Source: Ardenticatenaceae bacterium
GTDB lineage: Bacteria > Chloroflexota > Anaerolineae > Promineifilales > Promineifilaceae
Assembly (NCBI GenBank): GCA_020634245.1
Contig: JACKCC010000012.1
Coordinates: 124,001-188,000 of the forward strand
DNA: 64,000 nucleotides
Direction: 5' to 3'
This document shows, in pieces, positions 26,064 to 34,726 of the stretch. The notes beneath the pieces are model-generated. The model made no database searches. It saw nothing but the letters and a program-made list of their open reading frames with translations, and was not told the origin of the DNA. Positions within the stretch are counted from its first letter, which is position 1. The number at the start of each line of letters is the position of its first letter. Made by a program: the position numbers and the translations under genes.

Positions 26064-27812
26064 CTAATTCAGGGGGAAACCGGGGAGTGTGAAGTAAAAT
26101 GTGCAGCCTTCGCCGGGAACGGCCGTACTCTCCACCCCATAATCGCCATCCATCTTTTCCATAATCCGGCGCACGATAGACAACCCCAGGCCATACCCGG
26201 TAGCGCGGGTTCGGCCCAGCCGTTCAAACTCGGTAAACAGTTTGGCTTGCTGTTCCGGCGCTAAACCGGGACCGTTGTCGCGCACCCAAAAGCGAACACG
26301 ATTGCCGAGCATCTGCGTCGCGCCCATCTCGACACAGGGCGGCTGTCCGCCGTACTTGAGCGCATTACTGACATAATTGGCCAACACTTCTTCCACCCAC
26401 GGCCCGTGGCCCAATGCCAACGGCCACGTTTCGGAATACCGAAGCCGGCCGCCTGATTCTTTGATCAACTGGGCTAACCGCACTTCAACATTGGCCATAA
26501 TGCCGGCAACATCAACCGATGCCATTTGTACATTTGCTTTGCGCAGGCCGGCCAGCAGCATCAATTCGTCGATAATGCTGCCCATTTTCTGACCAATTTG
26601 CTCGATGTCATGGATATACTCCTGGTACTGTTCCGGCTCAGTCCGCGGATCGGCCAATAAATCTGCCAGCCCGTTAATGGCTGCAACCGGATTTTTCAGG
26701 TCGTGGGCAACCATGTGCGAAAAGGCATCCAAATCAGCGTTGCGCGCCTCCAGTTCCTGATTGGTTTGGCGAAGGGCTTCTTCAACTCTTTTGCGCCCGG
26801 TAATTTCTCGCCAGACGAGTACCCGGCCAGAAACGCGATTGCGATAGTCGTGCAGAGGGGAAACGTTGAGATCGTAATAATGGGCGCTGCCGTTGTGGGT
26901 AACGGCCGTTTCTACCTGCTTCTCAGTCGTGGTAGTCAGGCAGCGCAGTAACTGGGGCTGAAACCGGAACACCTGGGCCGCATCTTTGCCAATCACAGCT
27001 GCCGCCGGTTGGCCAATAATCGCTTCCGCCGCCGGATTCACATCAATCAATCGGGATCGCTCGTCCAACACAACCATCGCATCGGTCATCGTATCGACCA
27101 GTTTGCTGCGTGCTACAGGAATCAAGTCTAGCAATCGTGTGTTTTGTACACTCCACAACAGGATGATACCGATCAGGGCAAACCCAATGGAGGTAAAATC
27201 ATAGCTTGGCGGCCCCAGGTCGAAAACGTAAATGATGTTTCCCAGCCAGGGGAAAATTAAGCCAATTAAAATGACTTTGACCTGATTGCGGAAAATATGA
27301 CGCCGGGATAGACTGGCCCGCACCAGGATGATACTGGCACTGACAACAAGCAGATAAATGTAGGCAATGGCAACCCAAAAAGCCCAGCCGTGCCCGTATT
27401 GAATGAGATTGGTGCCAAGAATGGGTGTAAATGTGGTCCAGATCAGGTGGTGGTATTCGTTGGTAAAGGCCAGGAGGATGATGGTAATGGGCAAAATCCA
27501 CAAAATTTTCTGGAGGCGCCGACTCAAACAGTTGTCACATTCGGCAAATTGGAGCGCAAACAGGAACAGGAAGACCGGGCTGCTTTGAATGCCGAGATAT
27601 TGGATTTTTGACCAGAAGACTTTGTCGGGAATTTGAACGGCTGCTGCTTCCACGCCAGCTACCAACATCCAAAAGGAAACGGCCGTCATCAGCCAAAATA
27701 ACGGCCGTCCTCCGGTGACATGCCGCCGCTGCCAGCTTATGTAGGCAACGGCAGCAGTTAAGCCGGCAATCAAAAAGTTGAAAATCGAGTAAGAAGTAAA
27801 CTGCCAGTCCAT
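26064..27812 (-). CDS. 7TM-sensor histidine kinase with PAS domain
   Basis: 582 residues. The N-terminal ~215 residues contain seven hydrophobic segments of the 7TM histidine-kinase sensor type. A PAS domain (~225-340) contains AMVVLDERSRLIDVNPAAEAIIG. It is followed by HisKA with the phosphoacceptor AFSHMVAHDLKNPVAAING (~365) and HATPase with N box LANYVSNALKYG, G1 WVRDNGPGLAPEQQ and G2 GYGLGLSIVRRIMEKM. It autophosphorylates and presumably feeds an unlinked response regulator; none is adjacent. The ATG at 27812 is preferred over the GTG one codon upstream. Confidence 0.92.
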   Translation of the reverse strand: MDWQFTSYSIFNFLIAGLTAAVAYISWQRRHVTGGRPLFWLMTAVSFWMLVAGVEAAAVQIPDKVFWSKIQYLGIQSSPVFLFLFALQFAECDNCLSRRLQKILWILPITIILLAFTNEYHHLIWTTFTPILGTNLIQYGHGWAFWVAIAYIYLLVVSASIILVRASLSRRHIFRNQVKVILIGLIFPWLGNIIYVFDLGPPSYDFTSIGFALIGIILLWSVQNTRLLDLIPVARSKLVDTMTDAMVVLDERSRLIDVNPAAEAIIGQPAAAVIGKDAAQVFRFQPQLLRCLTTTTEKQVETAVTHNGSAHYYDLNVSPLHDYRNRVSGRVLVWREITGRKRVEEALRQTNQELEARNADLDAFSHMVAHDLKNPVAAINGLADLLADPRTEPEQYQEYIHDIEQIGQKMGSIIDELMLLAGLRKANVQMASVDVAGIMANVEVRLAQLIKESGGRLRYSETWPLALGHGPWVEEVLANYVSNALKYGGQPPCVEMGATQMLGNRVRFWVRDNGPGLAPEQQAKLFTEFERLGRTRATGYGLGLSIVRRIMEKMDGDYGVESTAVPGEGCTFYFTLPGFPLN

Positions 27813-27849
27813 CACTTAAAAAGCAGGATACCCGGCACAGCCACTCCTG

Positions 27850-28404
27850 TCAATCCTGACGATTGTCCCGATAATGTTCGTAATGATAAAAAGCGGCAAT
27901 GACGAGGGCATGGTTGATACGGCCGTTCCTGATCAACTCCGGCACTTCAGCCAAATCAAACTCCTCCACGGCAATATCCTCCGCGCCGTCAAACTGGGGC
28001 TGCTGCACCCAACGGGCATCCAGCGCCAGATAAGTGTGGCAGCGGTTGTCGAGGAACGCCGGATTAGGCGCTACCGTGCCGATGTGAACGATGTCACCGG
28101 CAGCGTAGCCCGTTTCTTCTAACAGTTCCCGCCGGGCAGCCACCGCCGGGTCGCCATCCTCATTATCGACAATGCCGCCGGGGATTTCCAGCGTGATTTC
28201 GGCCGTGCCATGCCGGAACTGGTGAATCATCACCACTTTGCCTTCTGGCGTCAGCGGAATGACGTTAATCCAATCCTGTGATTCCAGCACGTAGAATTGA
28301 TGCTCACGGCCGGTACGCGGTGACACCCGTTTGTCTTGCCGCACGGTAAAAATACGGTAATCGGCCAGATGCTGGCTGTTTAGTTTTTCCCATTTTCGAA
28401 CCAT
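27850..28404 (-). CDS. Nudix hydrolase, ADP-ribose pyrophosphatase type
   Basis: 184 residues. The N-terminal strand region TVRQDKRVSPRTGREHQFYVLE and VVMIHQFRHGTAEITLEIPGG lead into the Nudix box (G-x5-E-x7-REL-x-EETGY; DPAVAARRELLEETGY, ~88-103). The architecture matches NudF-like ADP-ribose pyrophosphatases that hydrolyse ADP-ribose or ADP-sugars in the cytoplasm. It lies 37 nt upstream of the histidine kinase gene on the same strand, possibly cotranscribed. Confidence 0.9.
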   Translation of the reverse strand: MVRKWEKLNSQHLADYRIFTVRQDKRVSPRTGREHQFYVLESQDWINVIPLTPEGKVVMIHQFRHGTAEITLEIPGGIVDNEDGDPAVAARRELLEETGYAAGDIVHIGTVAPNPAFLDNRCHTYLALDARWVQQPQFDGAEDIAVEEFDLAEVPELIRNGRINHALVIAAFYHYEHYRDNRQD

Positions 28405-28601
28405 TCGGGAATTGTAAAAGCTGGCCTATTGCCAGTCAAGCCAGCTTTATGCTTTAATATATGCATATTTTTCCCACCATCACATTCTGGCAGGTGCAGT
28501 CCGAATAAACACCTCCAAACAAAACGCCGACCATCATCAAATTAGCAAGATGTAAAAACAAAAAAAGATCGTAACCCGTTGATGCGGAAAGGAAGCCGGG
28601 T

Positions 28602-29870
28602 ATGACCTGGGCACAGTTCAGGCGGCTTATTTCACAACATTTCGATGTCGAAGAACTGCGAACGCTTTGTTTCGATTTGAATGTCGATTACGATGCCCTG
28701 CGCGGTGACGGTAAGGAAGCGAAAGTACGCGAGTTGGCGGCGTTGTTCAGGCGTAACGGCCGTTTACCGGAACTGCTTGATGCGCTGACCAATATGCGCC
28801 CCCTCGTTCCCTGGCAGGAATTAACCACTGGTGGCCGGGCCGGCTCCAGTCCTGGTAGGCAGCACCAGATCATTGGTTATGCCGCAGGCACAATCGTCAT
28901 CCTGGCAGTGGCCGCCATTCTAATCTTCCAGTCCCTCAAACCCAAAACCGATGAGGGCGCGTCTACCCCATCCGCCGCAGTTTCGGGAGACGGCATAGTG
29001 GATATTGTTCCGGAAGCTCTGGGAACGGCCGTTACCGGACAAATTGTTTTCAGCCGCTACCCCGCTGACGACCCCAATAAGCCGGAAATATGTATCTGGA
29101 CGGCCGTTACCAAACAAGTAGCCTGCTTAAAACTGGCCGGACGTTTCCCCGTTTGGTCGCCAGATGGCTCGCAAATCCTGTTTATAAACCAGAGCACCAC
29201 AAGGCTGTCCGATATATTTACTGCCAGAGCCGATGGCACACAGTCCAAGGTGCTGCCAATTCCCGATACATACACGAATCCCCGTGAACCGGACTGGTCT
29301 CCTGATGGCCAGAGCCTGGTTTTCATCACTGACGGAGATACCGAAGCCGGGCTTTACCGCTTGAACCTCTCGGATAACCAGGTAACTCAGATAACCACCA
29401 ACCCCAATACTGATTTTAACCCCGATTGGTCATCCGCTTTCGTTTCGCCGGCAAAAATATTATTCGTCTCCTGGTTTGGCGAACCGCTGCTTCAGGGAAT
29501 TTACACCATCGACCCAACATCACCCGCCCCGGAGGAAACACGCCAGTTGCTATTTAGCACCGCCTCCATCAACGAAATAGTCGCCAGCCCCACCTGGTCG
29601 CCAACTGAAGAACGGTTTGCCTTCATTTACGAAAACGTTCAAACAGAAATATGTACTATGCCGGCAATAGCTGGTGAAAAACCGGTTTGTTTTGCTGCGG
29701 CGGTCGATGACCTGGGGATGGATTGGTCGCCAAACGGCCGTTACATTGCCTACACTGCACACTTCGATAACACCACACAAATCCGCCTGTTGGATCCATC
29801 CACTGGAGAAAGCTTTATGCTGCTGGAACAGGAAAATTACTGGATTGCCGGTTTTTCATGGAAATCTTAG
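28602..29870 (+). CDS. Effector-associated-domain protein with TM and TolB-like propeller
   Basis: 422 residues. Residues 1-75 (FRRLISQHFDVEELRTLCFD, VDYDALRGDGKEAKVRELAAL) strongly resemble the small Death-like effector-associated domains found in bacterial NTPase/peptidase conflict systems. A single TM follows at ~92-112, then a Ser/Thr-poor linker and five WD40-like TolB repeats (FPVWSPDGSQILFI, EPDWSPDGQSLVFI, DFNPDWSSAF, SPTWSPTEERFAFI, GMDWSPNGRYIAY). The effector domain faces the cytoplasm and the propeller the outside, so a transmembrane adaptor role is plausible. Ribosome binding site AAAGGAAG. No partner EAD protein is seen nearby. Confidence 0.8.
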   Translation: MTWAQFRRLISQHFDVEELRTLCFDLNVDYDALRGDGKEAKVRELAALFRRNGRLPELLDALTNMRPLVPWQELTTGGRAGSSPGRQHQIIGYAAGTIVILAVAAILIFQSLKPKTDEGASTPSAAVSGDGIVDIVPEALGTAVTGQIVFSRYPADDPNKPEICIWTAVTKQVACLKLAGRFPVWSPDGSQILFINQSTTRLSDIFTARADGTQSKVLPIPDTYTNPREPDWSPDGQSLVFITDGDTEAGLYRLNLSDNQVTQITTNPNTDFNPDWSSAFVSPAKILFVSWFGEPLLQGIYTIDPTSPAPEETRQLLFSTASINEIVASPTWSPTEERFAFIYENVQTEICTMPAIAGEKPVCFAAAVDDLGMDWSPNGRYIAYTAHFDNTTQIRLLDPSTGESFMLLEQENYWIAGFSWKS

Positions 29871-29937
29871 CAGTTACGAGATCACGTCCGTCCTATTACA
29901 CTTTATGTAAGCATACGTAAAGTAGAGGAGTTTTTCG

Positions 29938-30693
29938 ATGTCTGAGCCAAAAGAACAAAGGGAGAAAAATATAATTGATTGGACAATCAAAATCGAAGAA
30001 CCGCTTGCCACCGAATCCTATAACCTGGCCGAGCAAAATAACCAATCGCCTGATGAATGGGTCACCATTAACCTGTACAATGCCATTGCCAGCAAAAAAA
30101 TAAGTGACCTGAGAACGGCCGGCCTTTCGGCAGAATATGAACCGGCGCCCCCATTCACAGATGATGAAACCCCGCCTGCCTTTTTAATCCCCTATGGTCC
30201 CATACCGGCTTTTTCCCGATACCATGACACAGTTCCAGCGGAAACCTATCAGCAACAGCAAGACCAATCTGATGACCAGCCCTCCGTCATCGAACTGCTG
30301 CCAGACAGTAATCCCGGCGGCTATTGGACCCACATCGTCGCACCTGGCGAGACTTTGAGCAATATTGCCGCCCGCTACTATGGCAATTCGGCCCTGTATC
30401 CACGCATTGCTCAGGCCAGCAACATCTATCCGCCTTACATCATTTATGTGGGCCAGGTATTGACGGTTCCCAAACCGGAGTTGAGTCAGCCCCAGGTAAA
30501 TTCGTTTACCGGCGGCTGCACCGCCTGGCGGTCGCATGTTGTGCAGCCAGGAGAAACGTTGAGCAATATTGCCGCCCGATACTATGGCAGCTCTGGTGAT
30601 TATTGGCGCATTGCCAATTGCAATAACATCTATCCGCCTAATTACATCATTTATGTGGGCGATGTTCTGGCAATTCCGGCCCGTTTAGTGTAA
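29938..30693 (+). CDS. Protein with two C-terminal LysM domains
   Basis: 251 residues without a recognisable signal peptide. The N-terminal ~125 residues are acidic and of unknown fold. Two LysM modules follow: HIVAPGETLSNIAARYYGNS...IYPPYIIYVGQVLTVPK (~135-182) and HVVQPGETLSNIAARYYGSS...NYIIYVGDVLAIP (~200-248). LysM binds GlcNAc-containing glycans such as peptidoglycan. It follows the effector-associated-domain gene by 67 nt on the same strand, suggesting an operon. The absence of a signal peptide is odd for a wall-binding protein; a phage/secretion baseplate-like LysM is an alternative. Confidence 0.8.
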   Translation: MSEPKEQREKNIIDWTIKIEEPLATESYNLAEQNNQSPDEWVTINLYNAIASKKISDLRTAGLSAEYEPAPPFTDDETPPAFLIPYGPIPAFSRYHDTVPAETYQQQQDQSDDQPSVIELLPDSNPGGYWTHIVAPGETLSNIAARYYGNSALYPRIAQASNIYPPYIIYVGQVLTVPKPELSQPQVNSFTGGCTAWRSHVVQPGETLSNIAARYYGSSGDYWRIANCNNIYPPNYIIYVGDVLAIPARLV

Positions 30694-30705
30694 ACGAAGT
30701 CGGGT

Positions 30706-31212
30706 TTAGGATTTCAATCGAGCAATCGCATCGCGGGTGCTGGCAAAAGCCAGTTCAGGCAGTTCGTCCAGGCCAAAGAAAGCGGCCGCATCAGCATCAT
30801 CTCCGGCACGGATTTCACCGCCCAGCAGCCGTGCCCGGTAAAGGATAAACACAGATGCACCGGGACCGCCGGTGACAACATTGTAGTAAACGTCTACCAA
30901 TCCTTCAATTTCGACGATGAGGTTGGTTTCTTCCAAGGCTTCACGTACGGCCGTTTCCCGTGGATCCTCGCCTCTATCCAAAAAACCGGCCGGAATCGAC
31001 CATTTACCCTTTTCCGGCGGCACACTGCGGCGTACCAACAGCACTTTGTCTTGTGCAACTACCAAAACGCCCACGCCAACTTTCGGGTCGGTAAAGTAAA
31101 CAAAGCCGCATTCCGGACAGGTGCGGCGCGGTTTGTCCATAACAGGCCGGGTTACCAGCGGCGCAGCACAGCGGGGACAGTAGGCAAATTCTTCGGGGGC
31201 AGAGTTGGTCAT
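30706..31212 (-). CDS. Nudix hydrolase with N-terminal zinc ribbon
   Basis: 168 residues. A zinc ribbon of two CxxC knuckles (YCPRCAAPL and TCPECGFVYF, ~11-42) precedes a Nudix domain (GFLDRGEDPRETAVREALEETN, ~76-97). The layout resembles NudC-like pyrophosphohydrolases of NAD/RNA caps or related nucleotides, but it is shorter than NudC, so the substrate is open. Convergent with the LysM gene, only 12 nt apart. Confidence 0.88.
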   Translation of the reverse strand: MTNSAPEEFAYCPRCAAPLVTRPVMDKPRRTCPECGFVYFTDPKVGVGVLVVAQDKVLLVRRSVPPEKGKWSIPAGFLDRGEDPRETAVREALEETNLIVEIEGLVDVYYNVVTGGPGASVFILYRARLLGGEIRAGDDADAAAFFGLDELPELAFASTRDAIARLKS

Positions 31213-31245
31213 AGTTGTTAGTCGTTGGTTGTTGGTTGTTGGTTG

Positions 31246-32241
31246 TTATATGGTGCGGCGGCGGACGTAGAACACGGCCGTTCCCAATACAATCAGCAGC
31301 AGCCCCAACCCAATTTGCAGCCAGCGCAGGCCGCTGATGGGCGGCTGTGTCGGTTGAGGACTGGGTACGGCCGTTGCTTCAACCGGGGCAATGCCATTAG
31401 CTGCTTCTGGTACGGCCGTAATTGCCCGCTCGGCAGCCGTTGCCGACACCTCCGGGCGAGGCACAGTCGATTTAGTTGCATCAATCGTTGCCAGGGCCGT
31501 TTGCGGGGCCGGTGAAGCCGTTGGCATAGCAGTTGGCAGTGGCGCGGCAGCAGCCGGTTCCTGGCCAGCAGCGCCTGTGGCTTCAGCCGCATCCGTTGTT
31601 GTCGTATCATTTGCCGGCGGTGCAGACGCTTCCAGGGTTGGCATGGCTTCTTCGGCAGCATAATCGGCCGTTTCCGCCATTTCTTCTGCGGCTGGCGCTT
31701 CTAGCATCGGAGCTGCCTCGGCTGCGGCCGCTTCGCCTTCTTCAACAACAGTCTCAGTGACAATGCGCGTCACTTCTACAACCTGGGCGGCCAACGGCGC
31801 GGCGGCCGCCGGTTCTTCAGCCGCCGGTTCTTCTACTGCTTCTTCAACCATAGCCACATCCTGCGGTGCGCCCATCATTGCCGCACTGCCGCCGGACATA
31901 AACAAATCCGCGCCAATGGCCAGAATAAAGAACAAAGCTGTCAAAACAGTGGCAACCTGCATGGCCGGATATAGTTGGAATAAAGGTTGGCGTTGGGGAC
32001 GGCCGTACACGGCCGGATCAAGCGTAAAATTACGGGGAACCCGACGGCGCGGCATCTGGCGCATTTGGGCTTGCAGTGCCCGCCGCTGTGCCACTTCCTG
32101 GCGCAAATCAGCGTCACGGGCCAACAACTGCTCAAAGCGCTGCCGTTCCTTGGGCAAAAGGGCATCATCCAGGTAAGCGTTCAACGCTTCCTGCTGCTTT
32201 TCCTCAGCCGATTTCGTCAAATTCCGTAAATAATCAAACAT
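31246..32241 (-). CDS. Membrane anti-sigma-factor-like protein
   Basis: 331 residues. The N-terminal ~65 residues (QQEALNAYLDDALLPKERQRFEQLLARD) resemble an anti-sigma factor helical domain, but the His-x3-Cys-x2-Cys zinc site is missing. A central TM (~98-118) is followed by a long Ala/Glu/Pro/Thr-rich low-complexity stretch (~125-290) and a final TM (~305-325). It lies directly downstream of an ECF sigma factor gene in the same orientation, so it probably sequesters that sigma factor at the membrane. The extracellular region is only disordered linker. Confidence 0.8.
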   Translation of the reverse strand: MFDYLRNLTKSAEEKQQEALNAYLDDALLPKERQRFEQLLARDADLRQEVAQRRALQAQMRQMPRRRVPRNFTLDPAVYGRPQRQPLFQLYPAMQVATVLTALFFILAIGADLFMSGGSAAMMGAPQDVAMVEEAVEEPAAEEPAAAAPLAAQVVEVTRIVTETVVEEGEAAAAEAAPMLEAPAAEEMAETADYAAEEAMPTLEASAPPANDTTTTDAAEATGAAGQEPAAAAPLPTAMPTASPAPQTALATIDATKSTVPRPEVSATAAERAITAVPEAANGIAPVEATAVPSPQPTQPPISGLRWLQIGLGLLLIVLGTAVFYVRRRTI

Positions 32242-32243
32242 CG

Positions 32244-32320
32244 TTCAAGTCATACGTAAAACGCCATGAGTCATATTTTCATGCGTCATACGTCGTGACG
32301 CATGACTTCATGACTTATGA
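32244..32320. repeat. Palindrome-rich spacer between sigma and anti-sigma genes
   Basis: Multiple copies of GTCATACGT/GACGCATGAC/CATGAGTCAT in both orientations, including CGTCATACGTCGTGACGCATGAC. It can form several hairpins. A related (not identical) tandem/inverted block lies at 33222-33287. Confidence 0.65.
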
Positions 32321-32324
32321 TTTT

Positions 32325-32924
32325 TTACGCCGCTCCTTCACTACCAAGACGATATGCCGCCGGTAAAAGTTCCGCAACACCCTGCAAACAATCGCGCAGT
32401 TTGGTTCGCGCCCGGCTGATGCGTGATTTGACCGTGCCCAGTGTCGATGATGTGATGTGGGCAATCTCGTTATAATCATAGCCTTCAATATCACAGAGAA
32501 CGGCCGTTATCCGCTGATCATCCGGCAGCCCCTCCAGACAATCCTCAATTGCCTGCGCCAGTTCCACCCGCTGCTGATACCCTTCCGGCTCCTCGTTCGG
32601 GCTGCGCAGAAAAGCCGGCGATTCATTTTCTTCTGTCATCTCATCCAGGGAAGATTGGGGACGCCGTTTGCGGCGGCGCAGCTCATCATAGCAGCCATTG
32701 GTCACAATCCGCATCAGCCACGACTTAAAACTGCCACCACGGAACTGGTTCAACGATTTGTAAGCCGAAATGAACGCATCCTGCGTCGCATCCTCCGCCG
32801 CCTGCGGTTGATTCATGATGCGATAAGCCACGTTATAAACCGCTTCCTGATACTGCAATACCAGCCGGTTAAACGCTGCAATATCTCCTTTTTGAGCCTG
32901 CTTGATAAGTGCCGGTTCGTCCAT
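32325..32924 (-). CDS. ECF-family RNA polymerase sigma factor
   Basis: 199 residues. Region 2 shows AVYNVAYRIMNQPQAAEDATQDAF and FKSWLMRIVTNGCYDELRRRKRRP, which include the -10-recognition helix. Region 4 shows YDYNEIAHITSSTLGTVKSRISRARTKLRDCL, a helix-turn-helix for -35 recognition. The length fits group ECF sigma-E-like factors. It pairs with the downstream membrane anti-sigma-like gene. Target promoters are not visible here. Confidence 0.93.
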   Translation of the reverse strand: MDEPALIKQAQKGDIAAFNRLVLQYQEAVYNVAYRIMNQPQAAEDATQDAFISAYKSLNQFRGGSFKSWLMRIVTNGCYDELRRRKRRPQSSLDEMTEENESPAFLRSPNEEPEGYQQRVELAQAIEDCLEGLPDDQRITAVLCDIEGYDYNEIAHITSSTLGTVKSRISRARTKLRDCLQGVAELLPAAYRLGSEGAA

Positions 32925-32934
32925 TCCTGGTTGC

Positions 32935-33003
32935 TAGTTATTAGTTGCTGGTTGCAGGTTGTTGGCCGCCGTTTTTTTCGCCAGTCGCCAGCTACCAGCC
33001 ACC
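32935..33003. repeat. TTGCTGGTT/AACCAGC-type intergenic repeat
   Basis: TTGCTAGTTATTAGTTGCTGGTTGCAGGTTG, then GCCAGTCGCCAGCTACCAGCC in inverse sense. The same style of tandem (GTTGGTTGTTGGTTGTTGG) occurs at ~31212-31245. Located upstream of the sigma factor. Confidence 0.55.
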
Positions 33004-33010
33004 ATTTTCA

Positions 33011-33039
33011 TTGACAGAAAAGATACCTTGATTTATACT
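33011..33039 (+). promoter_or_regulatory. Consensus promoter of tRNA-Leu
   Basis: TTGACA at 33011-33016, a 17-nt spacer and TATACT at 33034-33039, ending 24 nt before the tRNA 5' end. Confidence 0.85.
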
Positions 33040-33063
33040 CCCGCCGTCTTAAAAACACAACCA

Positions 33064-33145
<82 letters not shown>

Positions 33146-33185
33146 TCCGATTTGATTATATGCTCCGCTCAGGAGCAGGGCAAGT

Positions 33186-33218
33186 AAAGAGCATCCACAA
33201 TTGGAACGCTCTTTTTTT
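33186..33218 (+). terminator. Rho-independent terminator after tRNA-Leu
   Basis: AAGAGC-A-TCC stem with ACAATT loop and GGA-AC-GCTCT return, followed by a T7 run ending at 33218. Confidence 0.8.
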
Positions 33219-33221
33219 GTG

Positions 33222-33287
33222 TCATGTGCCAGGTGTCACGTATCATGTAGATTTGGAACTTGACATATGACGCTTGATACGTGACAC
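33222..33287. repeat. Inverted repeat between tRNA terminator and membrane protein gene
   Basis: GTGTCACGTATCA on one side is matched by TGATACGTGACAC on the other, with CATGTGCCAGG and GACATATGACG in between. It can form a long hairpin just ahead of the following gene. Confidence 0.7.
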
Positions 33288-33295
33288 TTTCACTC

Positions 33296-33670
33296 ATGTT
33301 TCGTCTGCGACCGTTTTTGATTATCCTGGTTGGTCTAGCCCTGGGCATTGGGCTGGGGTTGTATCTGGGCTGGGTGGCCTGGCCCACCGAGTTTTCAGAT
33401 GCCAACCCGTCCGTTTTGCAGGAAACGTACCGCCAAGATTATGTACGCCTCATTGCCGCTGCTTACACGGCCGATAACAATCTGTCCGCCGCGCAACAAC
33501 GAGTCGCCAGCCTGGGTTCAGATGGGCAGGATGTGGTTCTGACGGTTACTCTGGATACGATTTTGCAAGGCGGCGAAGAAGCAGACATTCGCCAATTGGT
33601 CCGGCTGGCGGCCGATTTGGGGCTGTCATCACCGGCAATGACGCCTTATTTACCAGAGGCCAATCCATGA
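33296..33670 (+). CDS. Small single-TM protein, paralogous to the next gene's N-terminal half
   Basis: 124 residues from the ATG at 33296 (MFRLRPFLIILVGLALG). One TM (~6-28) is followed by EFSDANPSVLQETYRQDYVRLIAAAYTADNNLSAAQQRVASL, a helical segment nearly colinear with the neighbour's YTDASPARFSESYKAEYIFLVSQSLAGNGDWEQAQQRLAAL. The pair therefore looks like a tandem duplication. The next gene starts within its stop codon (ATGA). Function unknown; the shared helical domain should lie outside the cytoplasm. Confidence 0.75.
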   Translation: MFRLRPFLIILVGLALGIGLGLYLGWVAWPTEFSDANPSVLQETYRQDYVRLIAAAYTADNNLSAAQQRVASLGSDGQDVVLTVTLDTILQGGEEADIRQLVRLAADLGLSSPAMTPYLPEANP

Positions 33671-34593
33671 CGCGGCGGCGGCTCCGGCAGACTCAGCCAA
33701 CGGGGGAAGCTCACCGTTTTTCGGGCAACGGCCGTTTCACCACGCCCAGCCTGCTTCTTCTCGGTCTCATTATCGGTCTGGCCGGTTCGCTCTACTATGC
33801 CTGGATCATTTCGCCGGTTGTTTACACAGACGCCAGCCCGGCCCGCTTTTCCGAAAGTTACAAAGCGGAGTACATTTTCCTGGTCAGCCAAAGCCTGGCC
33901 GGCAATGGGGATTGGGAACAGGCGCAGCAGCGGCTGGCGGCGCTGGATGACCCGGCACTGGCCCAAACCGTCACCGATTTGCTCAACAAATACGTCATCG
34001 AACAGCGCCCCCCGGTCGAAATTCGTAATCTGGCCATCCTGGCACAGCAGCTTGGTGCGGCCGCCCCGGCTGTAGCCTTGTTTGCCCCCACGCCCATTGG
34101 CAGTGTAACACCAACACCGACGATCACGCCTACATCATTCCTGCCAACAACAGAACCCAGTCCAACGCCTTTACCAACCGCAACATTAAAGCCAACGGCA
34201 ACGGCCGTGCCCACCATCCCGCCGCAGCCCACCAGTCAACCCACTTACCGCCTCCTCAACCAGCAGCAAATTTGCCGCAGCAGCGAAACGCCACCTACCA
34301 TCACCGTGATCACCGAGGATGCCTTGCTAGAGCCGCTGCCCGGCGTGGAAGTGCTGGTCACGTGGGACAGCGGCTCCGATCGGTTCTATACCGGCTTTAA
34401 GCCATCGCTGGGCGAAGGAGCCGGCGACTTTACCATGAGTCCCGACACTTCTTACAAGGTTGTGCTGGCCGATGGCAGCCCGGAAATTGGCGGTCTGCGT
34501 ATTGAAACCTGCCCTAACGGACTGATCGGCGGCTGGCAGCTCACGTTCCAAAACCTGATCCTTGAGGCCCCGGCACCAGCACCTACGCCTTAG
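33667..34593 (+). CDS. Single-TM protein with Thr/Pro linker and beta C-terminal domain
   Basis: 308 residues. A basic cytoplasmic N-terminus (~1-30) and one TM (~35-55) precede a helical domain (~60-140) paralogous to the upstream small protein. A Thr/Pro linker follows (~145-195, TPTPTITPTSF, PTPLPTATLKPTAT), then a C-terminal domain (~200-300) with a single Cys pair (ICRSSETP...IETCPNG) and PLPGVEVLVTWDSG...SYKVVLADG, which looks like a carboxypeptidase-regulatory/Cna-B-type beta sandwich. It is coupled to the upstream gene. Role unknown, likely a surface protein. Confidence 0.75.
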   Translation: MTRRRLRQTQPTGEAHRFSGNGRFTTPSLLLLGLIIGLAGSLYYAWIISPVVYTDASPARFSESYKAEYIFLVSQSLAGNGDWEQAQQRLAALDDPALAQTVTDLLNKYVIEQRPPVEIRNLAILAQQLGAAAPAVALFAPTPIGSVTPTPTITPTSFLPTTEPSPTPLPTATLKPTATAVPTIPPQPTSQPTYRLLNQQQICRSSETPPTITVITEDALLEPLPGVEVLVTWDSGSDRFYTGFKPSLGEGAGDFTMSPDTSYKVVLADGSPEIGGLRIETCPNGLIGGWQLTFQNLILEAPAPAPTP

Positions 34594-34672
34594 CTGGGAA
34601 ACGGCCGTTTTCTCATCCACCATTAACCCCCTTCTTATTCTTTTTTTACCTCAACGCGCAAAATAGATGGCG

Positions 34673-34701
34673 TTTACAAATGGCTATCAGCCTAACATAA
34701 A
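34673..34701 (+). promoter_or_regulatory. Possible promoter of the HtrA-like gene
   Basis: TTTACA at 34673-34678, 17 nt, CATAAA at 34696-34701, ahead of a GGAGAG ribosome binding site and ATG at 34727. The -10 box is weak. Confidence 0.35.
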
Positions 34702-34726
34702 TAGAAACGTTTAATGGAGAGTAAAG

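Noticed and set aside
30706..31212. Assigning NudC (NAD-capped RNA hydrolase)
   Set aside because: Zinc ribbon and Nudix box agree, but the protein is shorter and lacks the NudC N-terminal domain, so only the broad family is supported.
31212..33003. CRISPR-like array from repeated TTGGTTG/TTGCTGG units
   Set aside because: Units are short tandem or inverted repeats with no regular spacers and no cas genes.
34593..34660. Rho-independent terminator after the Cna-B-like gene
   Set aside because: The only stem is the ACGGCCGT palindrome itself and the T-run lies too far downstream.
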